From positions 558,001 through 622,000 of the forward strand of contig CBDDDJ010000002.1 of the NCBI GenBank assembly GCA_965226475.1: a stretch of DNA of 64,000 bases. Reading direction: 5' to 3'. This DNA comes from JASLMY01 sp965226475. GTDB taxonomy: Bacteria; Pseudomonadota; Alphaproteobacteria; GCA-2731375. The notes under the pieces were generated by a model that was given only the letters and a program-made list of their open reading frames with translations, made no database searches and was not told where the DNA came from. Each line of letters begins with the position of its first letter. The stretch's first letter is position 1. Shown piece after piece: positions 34,478-43,229 of this stretch. Position numbers and translations under genes: made by a program.

Positions 34478-35645
34478 CTCGGGCGAATTCCCGGAGCGGG
34501 CGGCGGGCGATCACCATGCAGTGGACCTCGGTCGGCCCCTCGTAGATACGCGCCAGGCGGACGCGCTGCGACATAATGGCGAAGGGCAGTTCCCGGCTCA
34601 TGCCCATGGCGCCGAAGCTCTGCATCGCCTGGTCGACGATTTCCTGCGCCATCTCCGTGGCAAAGACCTTGATCATCGAGGCGACGGTGCGGACATCCTC
34701 GCCTCGGTCCTGTTTCTGGGCGCCATCCATCACCATGAGGCGGCAGGCGTGAATCTTGGTCGCCGCGCCGGCGATCCACCATTGGATCGCCTGGCGGTCG
34801 GAAAGCTTGTGGCCGAAGGTCTCGCGCTGCTGGGTGTGCTCGCACATCATTTTGAGCGCCCGGCCGGCGATGCCGACGCACATCGCCCCCATCTCGAGGC
34901 GGCGCACGGTGAGGCGCGTCTGCATCGGTGCGAAGCCGTGGCCGACCTCGCCCAGGACCTGGGAATCCTTCAATCGCATGTCGTCGAACACCAGCTCGTA
35001 GGTGCGGGCGCCGCCCAGCATGGGGATCTCGCGCTCGATCGCGAAGCCAGGAGTGTCGGGCTCGACGATGAAGGCGGTGATGCCGCCCCTGGCCCCTTTC
35101 TCCGGATCCGTCATCGCCATCAGGATCATGAAATCGGACTTCGGCACGTTGGAGACCCAGATCTTGCACCCGTTGATCACCCACTCGTCGCCTTGCCGAA
35201 TCGCCCGGGTCTTCATCTGCGCCGGATCGCCGCCGGCGCCGGGCTCGGAGATGGCAATGCAGGACTTCGCCTCGCCCTGGGCATAGGGCTGCATGTATTT
35301 GATCCTCTGTTCGGGCGAGGCGGCCTCCATCAGCATGTGGAGGTTGGGAGAATCGGGCGGGAAAATGAAGGGGGTGATGGTACTTTTGAGGTGCTCCTGG
35401 ATCGCCAGCATCACCGTCGTCGGCAGCGCCACGCCACCTACCTCCTCCGGCGCGTCGAGCGACCAAAGTCCGAGCTCTCTACACTTCGCCAACAGCGGCC
35501 CCTCTTCCTCGGCCGTCAGCGCCACTTGGCCGCCGTCCGCCTCCCGCGCCATCACCGCCTTCTCCAGCGGCATCAGCTCGTTCCGGACGAACCTCTCGAC
35601 GAGGTCGATCACCATCTGGTGTTCTTCGGTGAATTCGACGGTCAT
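34197..35645 (-). CDS. Acyl-CoA dehydrogenase with run-on C-terminus
   Basis: FAD-dependent acyl-CoA dehydrogenase. Motifs are AISEPGAGGDPA, INGCKIWVSN, the QQRETFGHKL segment, FGAMGMSRE and IYEGPTEVHCMVIARR. The catalytic core ends about residue 390, where family members stop. Here the frame continues about 92 residues over the start of the downstream ADH-like gene as Arg/Gly/Ser-rich sequence with no family character. This suggests loss of the normal stop by a small indel. The core looks complete, so activity may persist. The start at 35645 gives MTVEFTEEHQM, a standard opening. Confidence 0.85.
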   Translation of the reverse strand: MTVEFTEEHQMVIDLVERFVRNELMPLEKAVMAREADGGQVALTAEEEGPLLAKCRELGLWSLDAPEEVGGVALPTTVMLAIQEHLKSTITPFIFPPDSPNLHMLMEAASPEQRIKYMQPYAQGEAKSCIAISEPGAGGDPAQMKTRAIRQGDEWVINGCKIWVSNVPKSDFMILMAMTDPEKGARGGITAFIVEPDTPGFAIEREIPMLGGARTYELVFDDMRLKDSQVLGEVGHGFAPMQTRLTVRRLEMGAMCVGIAGRALKMMCEHTQQRETFGHKLSDRQAIQWWIAGAATKIHACRLMVMDGAQKQDRGEDVRTVASMIKVFATEMAQEIVDQAMQSFGAMGMSRELPFAIMSQRVRLARIYEGPTEVHCMVIARRPLREFARDGGLSRGGALLALLRRAGGDRGQPGGGRRSHWRQSRAGRLLALGQPAHGGRSTDRGGARRQARRNLSMASRRIRPMPPSWPRKRPRSIVVRTC

Positions 35646-35806
35646 GGCGGGCACTCCTTCGGACGAGGCGAGAAAATCCGGCCGGAGCGTAGCCCAATCG
35701 CCGCGCCCGCGCCCAGGCCGCTCGCGCAAAATCGCCGGGCGCGGTCGCCGGAGATCCGCCGGAGGTGAGCGGCCACGCGACGGTCGAAAAAATCGCCGGA
35801 TGAAAA

Positions 35807-36508
35807 CTAGGAGTGACCGATCGCCAAGTCGCTGCCGCCGGTGTTCGCCCCCCGCATCAGGTATAGCGGGCGGCTTTCATAGTCGGTGACGGCGCCGGCG
35901 CGGCGCGCGGCTTCGTTGCCGCCGACATGGCCGAAATGGGCGGCGGCCGACATGTAGCGGAGGGTGAAGGCGGCGCGGCGCCGGTCGGAACGGTTCGGCT
36001 CGGAGCCGTGCACCAGCCAGGTATCGTGGATCGAGATCCGGCCCGCCGACCCCCGGTGCGAGCCTGGGATATATTGCAAGCACCCGTTCTCCGGCGTGCA
36101 AGCGTCCAACGCGATCCAAATGCTGGTCGTCGCGGGCGGGCTGATCGGCCAGTGCGGCGCGCCCTGGTGCCAGGGGATGACCTGGCCAGTCCCGGCGGGC
36201 TTGCCGAAGATGGTCGTCCCCCGGAGTAAGATATCCGGGCCGATCACCTGTTCGATCATGTCGAGAAAGTCGGGATGGCCGGCCCATTCCAGCCAGACGG
36301 ACTCGCCGTCGAGGGCCCCCGGCCCATGGCCCGTCAGGTGCGGACAGATCATGACGTTGCGGTCGCTCTCGGGATTGGCCGCGAGCAGCCGGTCGAGGGC
36401 GGCGCGAATTTCGGCCAGCAGGTCGGGCGCCACCCGGTATTCGGGCACGACCAAGCCGTCTCGACGGTAGGTCTCGACCTCCGCCTGGCTCAGCGGGATT
36501 GACGCCAT
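35807..36508 (-). CDS. Phytanoyl-CoA dioxygenase family protein, degenerate
   Basis: PhyH-family 2OG/Fe(II) dioxygenase, 233 residues against the usual 270-290. The iron-binding motif reads WHQGAPHWPI where the family has His-x-Asp, so the metal Asp is replaced by Gly. The distal His (WLVHGSEPNRS) is present. About 40 residues normally found between the SHRG segment and the strand ISIHD are missing, an internal deletion that keeps the frame. Probably inactive. It lies beside the other damaged genes of this region. Confidence 0.75.
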   Translation of the reverse strand: MASIPLSQAEVETYRRDGLVVPEYRVAPDLLAEIRAALDRLLAANPESDRNVMICPHLTGHGPGALDGESVWLEWAGHPDFLDMIEQVIGPDILLRGTTIFGKPAGTGQVIPWHQGAPHWPISPPATTSIWIALDACTPENGCLQYIPGSHRGSAGRISIHDTWLVHGSEPNRSDRRRAAFTLRYMSAAAHFGHVGGNEAARRAGAVTDYESRPLYLMRGANTGGSDLAIGHS

Positions 36509-36608
36509 TTCGCGGTCTCCCTCGGCTTCTCACCCGACTTTCGCCCAAGCCACGGGCCGGCGCAACGCCCGCCTTGACAGTACCCGCATTCTCGCGCGCC
36601 AATGGGCC

Positions 36609-38750
36609 ATGTTGCGCAATCTCGGCATCTGGGTTTCCTTCCTCGTGCTGGTGCTATCGTTGGCGCTGCTGATCTGGAATCCGAGGCCAATCCAAAATCT
36701 GCGCAATGTCGCCTTCGACGCCTATCAGCGTATCGGTCCCCGAATCTACGAGGATCGCAAGGTCCGGATCGTCGACGTCGACGAGGAATCGCTGAAACGC
36801 CTCGGTCAATGGCCCTGGCCCAGGGCGCGGATCGCCGAGCTGGTGGATCGGCTGGATGCCGCCGGCGTCAGGGTGGTCGGCTTCGACGTCATCTTCGCCG
36901 AGCCGGACCGCAACGCGCCGACCCGCATGCTGGAGCGTTGGGGCGACATCCCGGCGCTGAAGACGATCGCCGCCGCGCTGCCCGACGACGACGAGGTCTT
37001 CGCCAAGGCCCTGGCGCGGACACCGACGGTCCTGGGCCTCGCCCTCTCCCGCTTGGCCACGCCCTTCCCCGCGCCCTCGCCCAAGGTGCCGATCGCCGTG
37101 ATGGGCGACGATCCCGCGCCCCATATCGCCCGTTACCGGGGCGCGGTGCCGCCGCTTCCCGGCCTGCTGGAGGCCACGCGGGGGCTCGGTTCGATCAACT
37201 TCGACACCACGCGCGGCGGCATCATCCGATACATACCCCTGGTGGCCATGCTAGGGGACCGGCTCTACCCTTCCCTCGCGGTCGAGCTGGCGCGCGTCTG
37301 GAGCGGCGACGACCGCATGGTGCTGCGCTCCTCGGGCGCCGAGACGGCGGACAGCTTTGCCATCTCCACCGGAATTTCCGGCCTCCGGATCGGCAAGCGG
37401 GATATTCGCAACGACGCCGAAGGGAACCTCTGGCTCCACTTCACGCCGCCGGGGCGGGATCGCTACATCCCCGCCTGGAAGGTGCTGGCGGACGACGCTT
37501 TTCCGGCGGAGGTGCTGGCGGACACCATCGCCATCGTCGGCAGCTCCGCCGCCGGGTTGCGGGACATCCGCTTCACCCCCTTCGGCCCGATGCCCGGGGT
37601 CGAACTGCACGCCCAGACGCTCGAGCAGATCCTGGCGGGCGACTATCTGATCCGACCCGACTGGGTGCGAGGCGCGGAGGCGATCTTCCTGGTCCTGCTA
37701 TGGCTGACGGTGGTCCCGCTGATCATGCGGCTCGGCGCCTTCTGGTCGGCGATGGTGGCGACCGCAATGCTCTCCTGCGCGTTCGCCGTCTCCTGGTTCG
37801 CCTTCACCGACGGCCGGCTGCTGATCGATCCGCTGATGCCGGCGATCACGGCCGTGGCGCTTCATATCGGCTGCTCGCTGCCGCGACACATCCAGAGCGA
37901 GCGGCGGCAGCGCTGGATCCGCGAGGCCTTCTCCACCTATATCTCACCCAACCTGGTGGAACATCTGATCGACCACCCGGAATCCCTGGCGCTCGGCGGC
38001 GAGCGGCGTGAATGCTCCTTCGTCATGACCGACCTCGCCGGCTTCACCAGCCTGGTGGAAGGGGCGGAACCGACCCAGATCGTCGCCCTGTTAAATGACT
38101 ATCTGGACGGAATGATCCAGGTGGCGCTGCGCCACGAGGGCACGATCGACCGGATCGTCGGCGATGCCGTGGCGGTGATGTTTTCGGCCCCCGTGCCGCA
38201 GGTCGACCATGCGCGCCGCGCCGTCGACTGCGCGCTTGCGATGGACGCTTTCGCCCGCGACTTCGCGCTCCGCCAGCAGGGCCGGGGCATCGCCGTCGGG
38301 CGCACGCGGATCGGCGTCAACACCGGGCCCGTGATCGTCGGCAACGTCGGCGGCGCTTCGATTTTCGACTACCGCGCGCTGGGCGACGCGGTGAACACCG
38401 CGGCCCGGCTCGAAAGCGTCAACCGCCATCTCGGCACCAACATCTGCGTCAGCGCCTCGACAGCCGGAGCATCGGGCGGCTTCATCGGCCGGCCGGTCGG
38501 CGATCTGGTGTTGGTCGGCAAGTCGGAGGGCATCGGGGCCTTCGAACCGTTGACCGGCGAGGCGATGACCCGGGCCCATGTCCGGCACTACATGGCGGCC
38601 TACGATCTTTTGAAAGCCGAGGACCCGGGCGCCCGCGACGCCTTCGCGGCCGCCCACCAGGCCCACCCCGAGGATCCCCTGATCGCCTTCCACCTCGCCC
38701 GCCTAGACGCCGGCGAGAGCGGCAATACCGTGGTCTTCGCCGCGAAGTAA
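36609..38750 (+). CDS. CHASE2-domain class III adenylate/guanylate cyclase
   Basis: Membrane signalling cyclase, 713 residues. An N-terminal membrane segment is followed by a periplasmic CHASE2 sensor (KVRIVDVDEESL, GVRVVGFDVIFAE, AIVGSSAAGLRDI). Three closely spaced membrane segments (about residues 355-425) then lead to a cytoplasmic class III cyclase domain with metal-binding Asp in SFVMTDLAGFTS and IVGDAVAVMFSAP. It should make cAMP (or cGMP) in response to an unknown external signal. Isolated gene. Confidence 0.92.
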   Translation: MLRNLGIWVSFLVLVLSLALLIWNPRPIQNLRNVAFDAYQRIGPRIYEDRKVRIVDVDEESLKRLGQWPWPRARIAELVDRLDAAGVRVVGFDVIFAEPDRNAPTRMLERWGDIPALKTIAAALPDDDEVFAKALARTPTVLGLALSRLATPFPAPSPKVPIAVMGDDPAPHIARYRGAVPPLPGLLEATRGLGSINFDTTRGGIIRYIPLVAMLGDRLYPSLAVELARVWSGDDRMVLRSSGAETADSFAISTGISGLRIGKRDIRNDAEGNLWLHFTPPGRDRYIPAWKVLADDAFPAEVLADTIAIVGSSAAGLRDIRFTPFGPMPGVELHAQTLEQILAGDYLIRPDWVRGAEAIFLVLLWLTVVPLIMRLGAFWSAMVATAMLSCAFAVSWFAFTDGRLLIDPLMPAITAVALHIGCSLPRHIQSERRQRWIREAFSTYISPNLVEHLIDHPESLALGGERRECSFVMTDLAGFTSLVEGAEPTQIVALLNDYLDGMIQVALRHEGTIDRIVGDAVAVMFSAPVPQVDHARRAVDCALAMDAFARDFALRQQGRGIAVGRTRIGVNTGPVIVGNVGGASIFDYRALGDAVNTAARLESVNRHLGTNICVSASTAGASGGFIGRPVGDLVLVGKSEGIGAFEPLTGEAMTRAHVRHYMAAYDLLKAEDPGARDAFAAAHQAHPEDPLIAFHLARLDAGESGNTVVFAAK

Positions 38751-38790
38751 GGTCATGCCGAGACGCCCGGCGGACCGAAACCGGAACCCT

Positions 38791-39564
38791 CTAGAGACTG
38801 GAACCCCGGGCGATAAAGTGGGGGTTTTCGTGGCCGGGCTTGCCATAGCCGAGCGGGGCGCCGCCGAGGGTATCGACGGCGCCGCCGGCGGCGAGCAGGA
38901 CCGCGTGGCCGGCCGCGGTATCCCATTCCATGGTGCGGCCGAGACGGGGATAGAGGTCGGCCGTACCCTCCGCCAGCAGGCAGAATTTCAGCGAGCTGCC
39001 GGCCTGGGTCAGGCTCAGGACCTCCGCGTTCGCCAGCCAGGCCTCGGTCTCGGGCGTCATGTGCGAGCGGCTGGCAACCACCACCGCGCCCTCGGTCGCC
39101 GGGCGCCGGCAGGAGATCGCCTCGCGCGGGTTGGCGTCGCGCCAGCGCCAGGCGCCGAGGCTCCGAGCGCCGATGAAGCCCAGATCCCGGGCCGGCGCGG
39201 TGACGACGCCCAGCACCGGCACGCCCGCGTCGATCAGCGCGATATTGACCGTGAACTCGCCGTTGCGGCTGATGAACTCCCGCGTGCCGTCCAGGGGATC
39301 GACCAGCCAGAAGGGGCCGTCGCCGACCTCGGGAAGCTCTCCGGCCGCGACCATTTCCTCCGCCACGATGGGGATTTCCGGCGTTAGCTCGCGAAGGCCG
39401 GCGACGATCACCGCCTCGGCCCGTTCGTCCGCCTCGGTGACGGGCGAGGCGTCGTCCTTATCGCGCACCTCGAAATCCCGGGCGTAAATCGCCAGGATCT
39501 CCACGCCCGCCGCCTCGGCCAGACGCGCCAGGGGGTCGAGCAGGGCGGTACGGTCCAAGGTCAT
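38791..39564 (-). CDS. cysQ: 3'(2'),5'-bisphosphate nucleotidase, CysQ-like
   Basis: Mg-dependent, Li-sensitive phosphatase family member, 257 residues. The conserved elements are the VAEE metal ligand, WLVDPLDGTREFI and the C-terminal EWDTAAGHAVLLAAGG. CysQ recycles PAP from sulfate assimilation; closely related inositol monophosphatases have the same fold, so the substrate is likely but not proved. ATG 39564 gives the standard N-terminus. Confidence 0.87.
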   Translation of the reverse strand: MTLDRTALLDPLARLAEAAGVEILAIYARDFEVRDKDDASPVTEADERAEAVIVAGLRELTPEIPIVAEEMVAAGELPEVGDGPFWLVDPLDGTREFISRNGEFTVNIALIDAGVPVLGVVTAPARDLGFIGARSLGAWRWRDANPREAISCRRPATEGAVVVASRSHMTPETEAWLANAEVLSLTQAGSSLKFCLLAEGTADLYPRLGRTMEWDTAAGHAVLLAAGGAVDTLGGAPLGYGKPGHENPHFIARGSSL

Positions 39565-39666
39565 CGGGCGTCTCCGGGCATTCGATTTGGGGCGGGCGGA
39601 ATGGATCATTTTCCCCAGGGTCCGGTCAAGCCGCGATGCCACGATCTCCATTTGAATATTTTATTT

Positions 39667-39686
39667 CGATGTTTCCGGAAATATCG
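39667..39686. promoter_or_regulatory. Candidate ArsR operator
   Basis: A 20-bp sequence centred on TTTCCGGAAA with outer arms CGAT and ATCG (18 of 20 positions symmetric), in AT-rich DNA 35 bp upstream of the arsR-like start codon. It fits an autoregulatory operator for an ArsR-family repressor. Confidence 0.5.
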
Positions 39687-39721
39687 TTGTATTTGGAATT
39701 TCCGCGCGCTATATTGCCGCC

Positions 39722-40063
39722 ATGGACGACCTCGACGAACTGCAAGCCGTCGCCGCCTGCCTTGAGGCCTTGGGCAACGAGACGCGGCTTTCGATCTACC
39801 GCCTGCTGGTCCGCGCCGGACCGGCGGGGATGGCGGTCGGCGAGTTGCAGCGCGAACTCGCGATCCCGGCCTCGACACTGACACACCACCTTTCGCGGCT
39901 TCTGTGGGTGGCGTTGATCCACCAGCGGCGCGAGGGACGGCGGCTGATCTGCTCCACCGATTTCTCGGGCATGGATTCGATGCTGGCCTTCCTCACCCGG
40001 GAATGCTGTGCCAGCGCCGAACGGCAACCGCCCGTGGTCGAACCCCACCACGCCAAGGCCTGA
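39722..40063 (+). CDS. ArsR/SmtB-family regulator
   Basis: Winged-HTH repressor of 113 residues. The recognition helix reads IPASTLTHHLSRL, preceded by GNETRLSIYRLL. A vicinal Cys pair near the C-terminus (RECCASAE) could bind a soft metal or metalloid or a thiol ligand. It precedes a membrane permease of the ArsP/UPF0718 type by about 70 bp and likely regulates it. Confidence 0.9.
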   Translation: MDDLDELQAVAACLEALGNETRLSIYRLLVRAGPAGMAVGELQRELAIPASTLTHHLSRLLWVALIHQRREGRRLICSTDFSGMDSMLAFLTRECCASAERQPPVVEPHHAKA

Positions 40064-40134
40064 CACGGCATGAAAAGAGCGGGAGGTTGCAGCGCCATGG
40101 TTGTTTATTTCGACAATTCCGGGAGCATGGGACT

Positions 40135-41181
40135 TTGACCGCGATCGCCCAGACGATGACCCGCTTCGCCGCCGGCGCCGGCCGCATCGATCGGGTCTGG
40201 CTGACGCTTTTCCTGGCGTTTGCGCTCGGCCTGGCGCTGGCGACGACGGTGGCGCTCGAGGCGATGCGCTTCGTCGCCGAGGCCATGTTGTCGATCCTGC
40301 CGTTCCTGGCGTTGGCGATCGGGACCGCGGCGGCGGCGAAGGCGAGCGGGGCGGACAGCTTGATCGCCAAGGCCTTCACCGGACACGGAGGCAAGGCTGT
40401 CCTCGTGGCGGCGGCCTTCGGCGCCCTCTCCCCCTTCTGTTCCTGCGGCGTGATCCCGGTGATCGCGGCCCTCCTGGCGATGGGCGTGCCCTTGCCGGCG
40501 GTGATGGCCTTCTGGCTGGCTTCGCCCATCATGGACCCCGAGATGTATTTCCTCACCGCCGGTCCGCTCGGCTTCCAATTCGCCACGGTGAAGACGGGCG
40601 CGGCGATCTTCCTGGGCCTCTTCGGCGGCTTCGCCACCTGGGCGGTGCTCGCCAGGGGTGGTTTCGCCGACGCGCTTCGCCCCGGCGTCGGGCCTGGATG
40701 CGGCGGCGGGAGCTGCGGTACGCCGAAGCTCGACGCCGCGAATGTCGCGTGGCGATTCTGGCGTAAATCGGACCGGCGCGGCGTCTTCCTGAACGAAGCG
40801 CGGCGAACGACGGTCTTCCTCGCCAAGTGGCTGATCCTGGCCTTCGCGCTCGAGAGCCTGATGCTGCGCTATGTGCCGGCCGATGCCGTGGCCGGCCTCA
40901 TCGGCGGCGACGGCCCGCTCGCCGTGCCGCTCGCGGCGCTGGTCGGCATGCCGGCCTACCTGAACGGCTATGCGGCGATCCCGCTGGTCAACGGCCTGAT
41001 GGACCTCGGCATGGCGCCGGGCGCCGCGCTCGCCTTCATGACGGCGGGCGCGGTCTCCTCGATCCCGGCCGCGATCGCCGTGTGGGCCCTGGTGCGCCCG
41101 CCGGTCTTCGTCTGGTACCTGGCGTTGGCCTTCACCGGCTCTGTCCTTGCCGGCTACGCCTTCCAGCTGGCGATGGCTTAG
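40135..41181 (+). CDS. ArsP/UPF0718-type permease
   Basis: Polytopic permease of the UPF0718/ArsP family, about 348 residues, with eight to ten hydrophobic helices. The family signature is PFCSCGVIPVIAALLAMGVPL, with a Cys pair in the membrane. A Cys-rich loop (GPGCGGGSCG) lies in the middle. The start was set to TTG 40135 because GGGAG lies 9 nt upstream and no in-frame ATG precedes residue 8 (ATG 40156 is the alternative). With an ArsR-family neighbour it is probably an exporter of organoarsenical or another metal species. Confidence 0.82.
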   Translation: MTAIAQTMTRFAAGAGRIDRVWLTLFLAFALGLALATTVALEAMRFVAEAMLSILPFLALAIGTAAAAKASGADSLIAKAFTGHGGKAVLVAAAFGALSPFCSCGVIPVIAALLAMGVPLPAVMAFWLASPIMDPEMYFLTAGPLGFQFATVKTGAAIFLGLFGGFATWAVLARGGFADALRPGVGPGCGGGSCGTPKLDAANVAWRFWRKSDRRGVFLNEARRTTVFLAKWLILAFALESLMLRYVPADAVAGLIGGDGPLAVPLAALVGMPAYLNGYAAIPLVNGLMDLGMAPGAALAFMTAGAVSSIPAAIAVWALVRPPVFVWYLALAFTGSVLAGYAFQLAMA

Positions 41182-41194
41182 GGCGCGCCAGCCG

Positions 41195-42583
41195 TCAATT
41201 CGCGGGCAACATCTTCCCCGGGTTCATCAGGTTCCCGGGGTCGATCGCCTGTTTGAGGGTCACCATCACGTCGACCGCGTCGCCGTGTTCGGAACGCATG
41301 TATTTGATCTTGCCGAGGCCGATGCCGTGCTCGCCGGTGCAGGTGCCTTCCATCGCCAAGGCTCGGTTGGCCAGGCGTTCGCAGAGCCATTCGAGCTCCG
41401 CCACGGTCTTCTCGTCGGCGGGATCGAAGGGCACGGCCAGGTGGAAGTTGCCGTCGCCGACATGGCCGACGATGGGCGCGGTCAGGCTGGTTTCGGCGAT
41501 GTCCACCGTCGTCTCCATGATGCATTCCGTCAGGCGGCTGATCGGGACGCAGACGTCGGTCGCCAGAATTCGCCCGCCGGGCACCAGGGCCTTCACGGCG
41601 TAGGCCACGTCGTGGCGGGCCTGCCAGAGCCTGGTCCGCTCCTCGGGGCTGGAGGCCCACTGGAATTCGCCGCCGCCGAGTTCGCCGGCGATATCCGCGA
41701 ACATCTCGATCTGTTCCTTGACCCCCGCCTCGGTGCCGTGGAACTCCAGGAAGAGGGTTGGCTCGACCGGATAATCGAAGCCCGAATACTTGTTGATGAC
41801 GTCCATCTGCACGCCGTCGCAAAGCTCGATCCGGGCCACCGGAATGCCACACTGGATCGTCATGATCACGGTATCGACCGCGCCGTCGAGCGTCTTGAAC
41901 GGCACGACGGCGGCGGAAACGGATTCGGGGATGCCGTGCAGGCGGAGCGTGATCTCCGTGATGACGCCGAGCGTGCCTTCGGAGCCGACGAAGAGCCGGG
42001 TGAGGTCGTAGCCCGCCGCTGATTTGCGCGACCTGCGCGCGGTACGGATGATCCGCCCGTCGGGCAGAACGACCTCGAGGCTCAGCACGTTCTCGCGCAT
42101 GGTGCCGTAGCGCACCGCGTTGGTGCCGGAGGCCCGCGTCGCCGCCATGCCGCCGATCGAGGCGTCGGCGCCGGGGTCGATCGGGAAGAAGAGGCCGGTA
42201 TCGCGCAGATACTCGTTCACCTGTTTGCGGGTGATGCCGGGCTGCACGCGGCAATCCATGTCCTCCGCGTTCACCACCAGCACCTGGTTCATCTCCGCCA
42301 TATCGATGGAGACGCCACCGTGCTTGGCCTGGATGTGGCCCTCGAGCGAAGTGCCTGTGCCGTAGGGAATCACCGGCGCCGCGTGGCGCGCGCAGATCTT
42401 GACGATCTCCGAGACCTCTTGCGTGTTCCTCGGGAAGACGACCGCGTCGGGCGGCATGGTCTCCATCCAGGCCTCGTCATGGCCATGGGTGTCGCGCATC
42501 GAGGCCGAGGTGGAGACACGATCGCCCAGGAGTGCTTGCAACTCCTGGACGAGACTCTGGACTTCCTGGACGGCGAGACTCAT
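41195..42583 (-). CDS. FAD-linked oxidase, glycolate/D-lactate dehydrogenase type (GlcD-like)
   Basis: Flavoprotein of 462 residues with an N-terminal FAD-binding PCMH domain (VIPYGTGTSLEGH, IDPGADASIGGMAATRASGTNAVRYG) and a C-terminal FAD-linked oxidase domain (HVGDGNFHLA, GTCTGEHGIGLGK). The motif set matches the glycolate oxidase GlcD and D-lactate dehydrogenase group. The other GlcE/GlcF subunits are not nearby, so it may be a stand-alone D-2-hydroxyacid dehydrogenase. Confidence 0.93.
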   Translation of the reverse strand: MSLAVQEVQSLVQELQALLGDRVSTSASMRDTHGHDEAWMETMPPDAVVFPRNTQEVSEIVKICARHAAPVIPYGTGTSLEGHIQAKHGGVSIDMAEMNQVLVVNAEDMDCRVQPGITRKQVNEYLRDTGLFFPIDPGADASIGGMAATRASGTNAVRYGTMRENVLSLEVVLPDGRIIRTARRSRKSAAGYDLTRLFVGSEGTLGVITEITLRLHGIPESVSAAVVPFKTLDGAVDTVIMTIQCGIPVARIELCDGVQMDVINKYSGFDYPVEPTLFLEFHGTEAGVKEQIEMFADIAGELGGGEFQWASSPEERTRLWQARHDVAYAVKALVPGGRILATDVCVPISRLTECIMETTVDIAETSLTAPIVGHVGDGNFHLAVPFDPADEKTVAELEWLCERLANRALAMEGTCTGEHGIGLGKIKYMRSEHGDAVDVMVTLKQAIDPGNLMNPGKMLPAN

Positions 42584-42693
42584 GGGCTTTCCTTCAAGGC
42601 TTGGGCATTCGGGATGGGCCCCAATCTACGCGGATGTACCGTTTCGCGGCAAGCGACCTTGTTCGCCGCCGCCGCCCCGCTATCATCCGGCCC

Positions 42694-43218
42694 ATGAACG
42701 CGCTCTCGATACCCTTCGATCCCGACCGCGAGACCCCGCCCCAGGCGCCGCTGGAGATCCACCGAGGCCCCGTAATACCGGAATGGATCGACTACAACGG
42801 CCACCTGAACGTCGGCTACTACGTCGTCGCCTTCGACAAGGCGACGGACCAGCTCCTCGACCTCTTCGATATCGGCGAGGCCCTCGCGGCCCGCGCGCGG
42901 CAAGGCTGCTTCGTGCTGGAGACCCACGTCACCTACGCCCGGGAGGTGGGCCTCGACGATCCGCTCCTCTTCACCGCCCGGATGCTGGATGCGGACGACA
43001 AGCGCATCCACTATTTCATTGAGATGCATCACGCCGAGGCGGGCTATCTCGCCGCCACCTCGGAACAGATCGCCATGCTGGTCGACCTGGAGGCGCGCCG
43101 CTCCGTGCCCTTCCCCGAACTCGCGCGCCGGCGCATCGAGGCGCTCACCGCCGCCCACCGCGACCTGCCCCGCCCCGCCCAGGCGGGCCGCCGCATCGCC
43201 ATCCGGCGGAAGTCGTAG
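42694..43218 (+). CDS. Hot-dog thioesterase, betainyl-CoA thioesterase-like
   Basis: Acyl-CoA thioesterase of 174 residues with the 4-hydroxybenzoyl-CoA thioesterase motif EWIDYNGHLNVGYYVVAFD, in which the Asp-Tyr-x-Gly-His segment is the active site. The sequence resembles the thioesterase partnered with L-carnitine dehydrogenase, but no carnitine gene is adjacent. ATG 42694 leaves a short N-terminal extension before the fold. It starts the plus-strand run toward the luciferase-like and TauD-like genes. Confidence 0.85.
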   Translation: MNALSIPFDPDRETPPQAPLEIHRGPVIPEWIDYNGHLNVGYYVVAFDKATDQLLDLFDIGEALAARARQGCFVLETHVTYAREVGLDDPLLFTARMLDADDKRIHYFIEMHHAEAGYLAATSEQIAMLVDLEARRSVPFPELARRRIEALTAAHRDLPRPAQAGRRIAIRRKS

Positions 43219-43229
43219 AGTTCGGCCCG

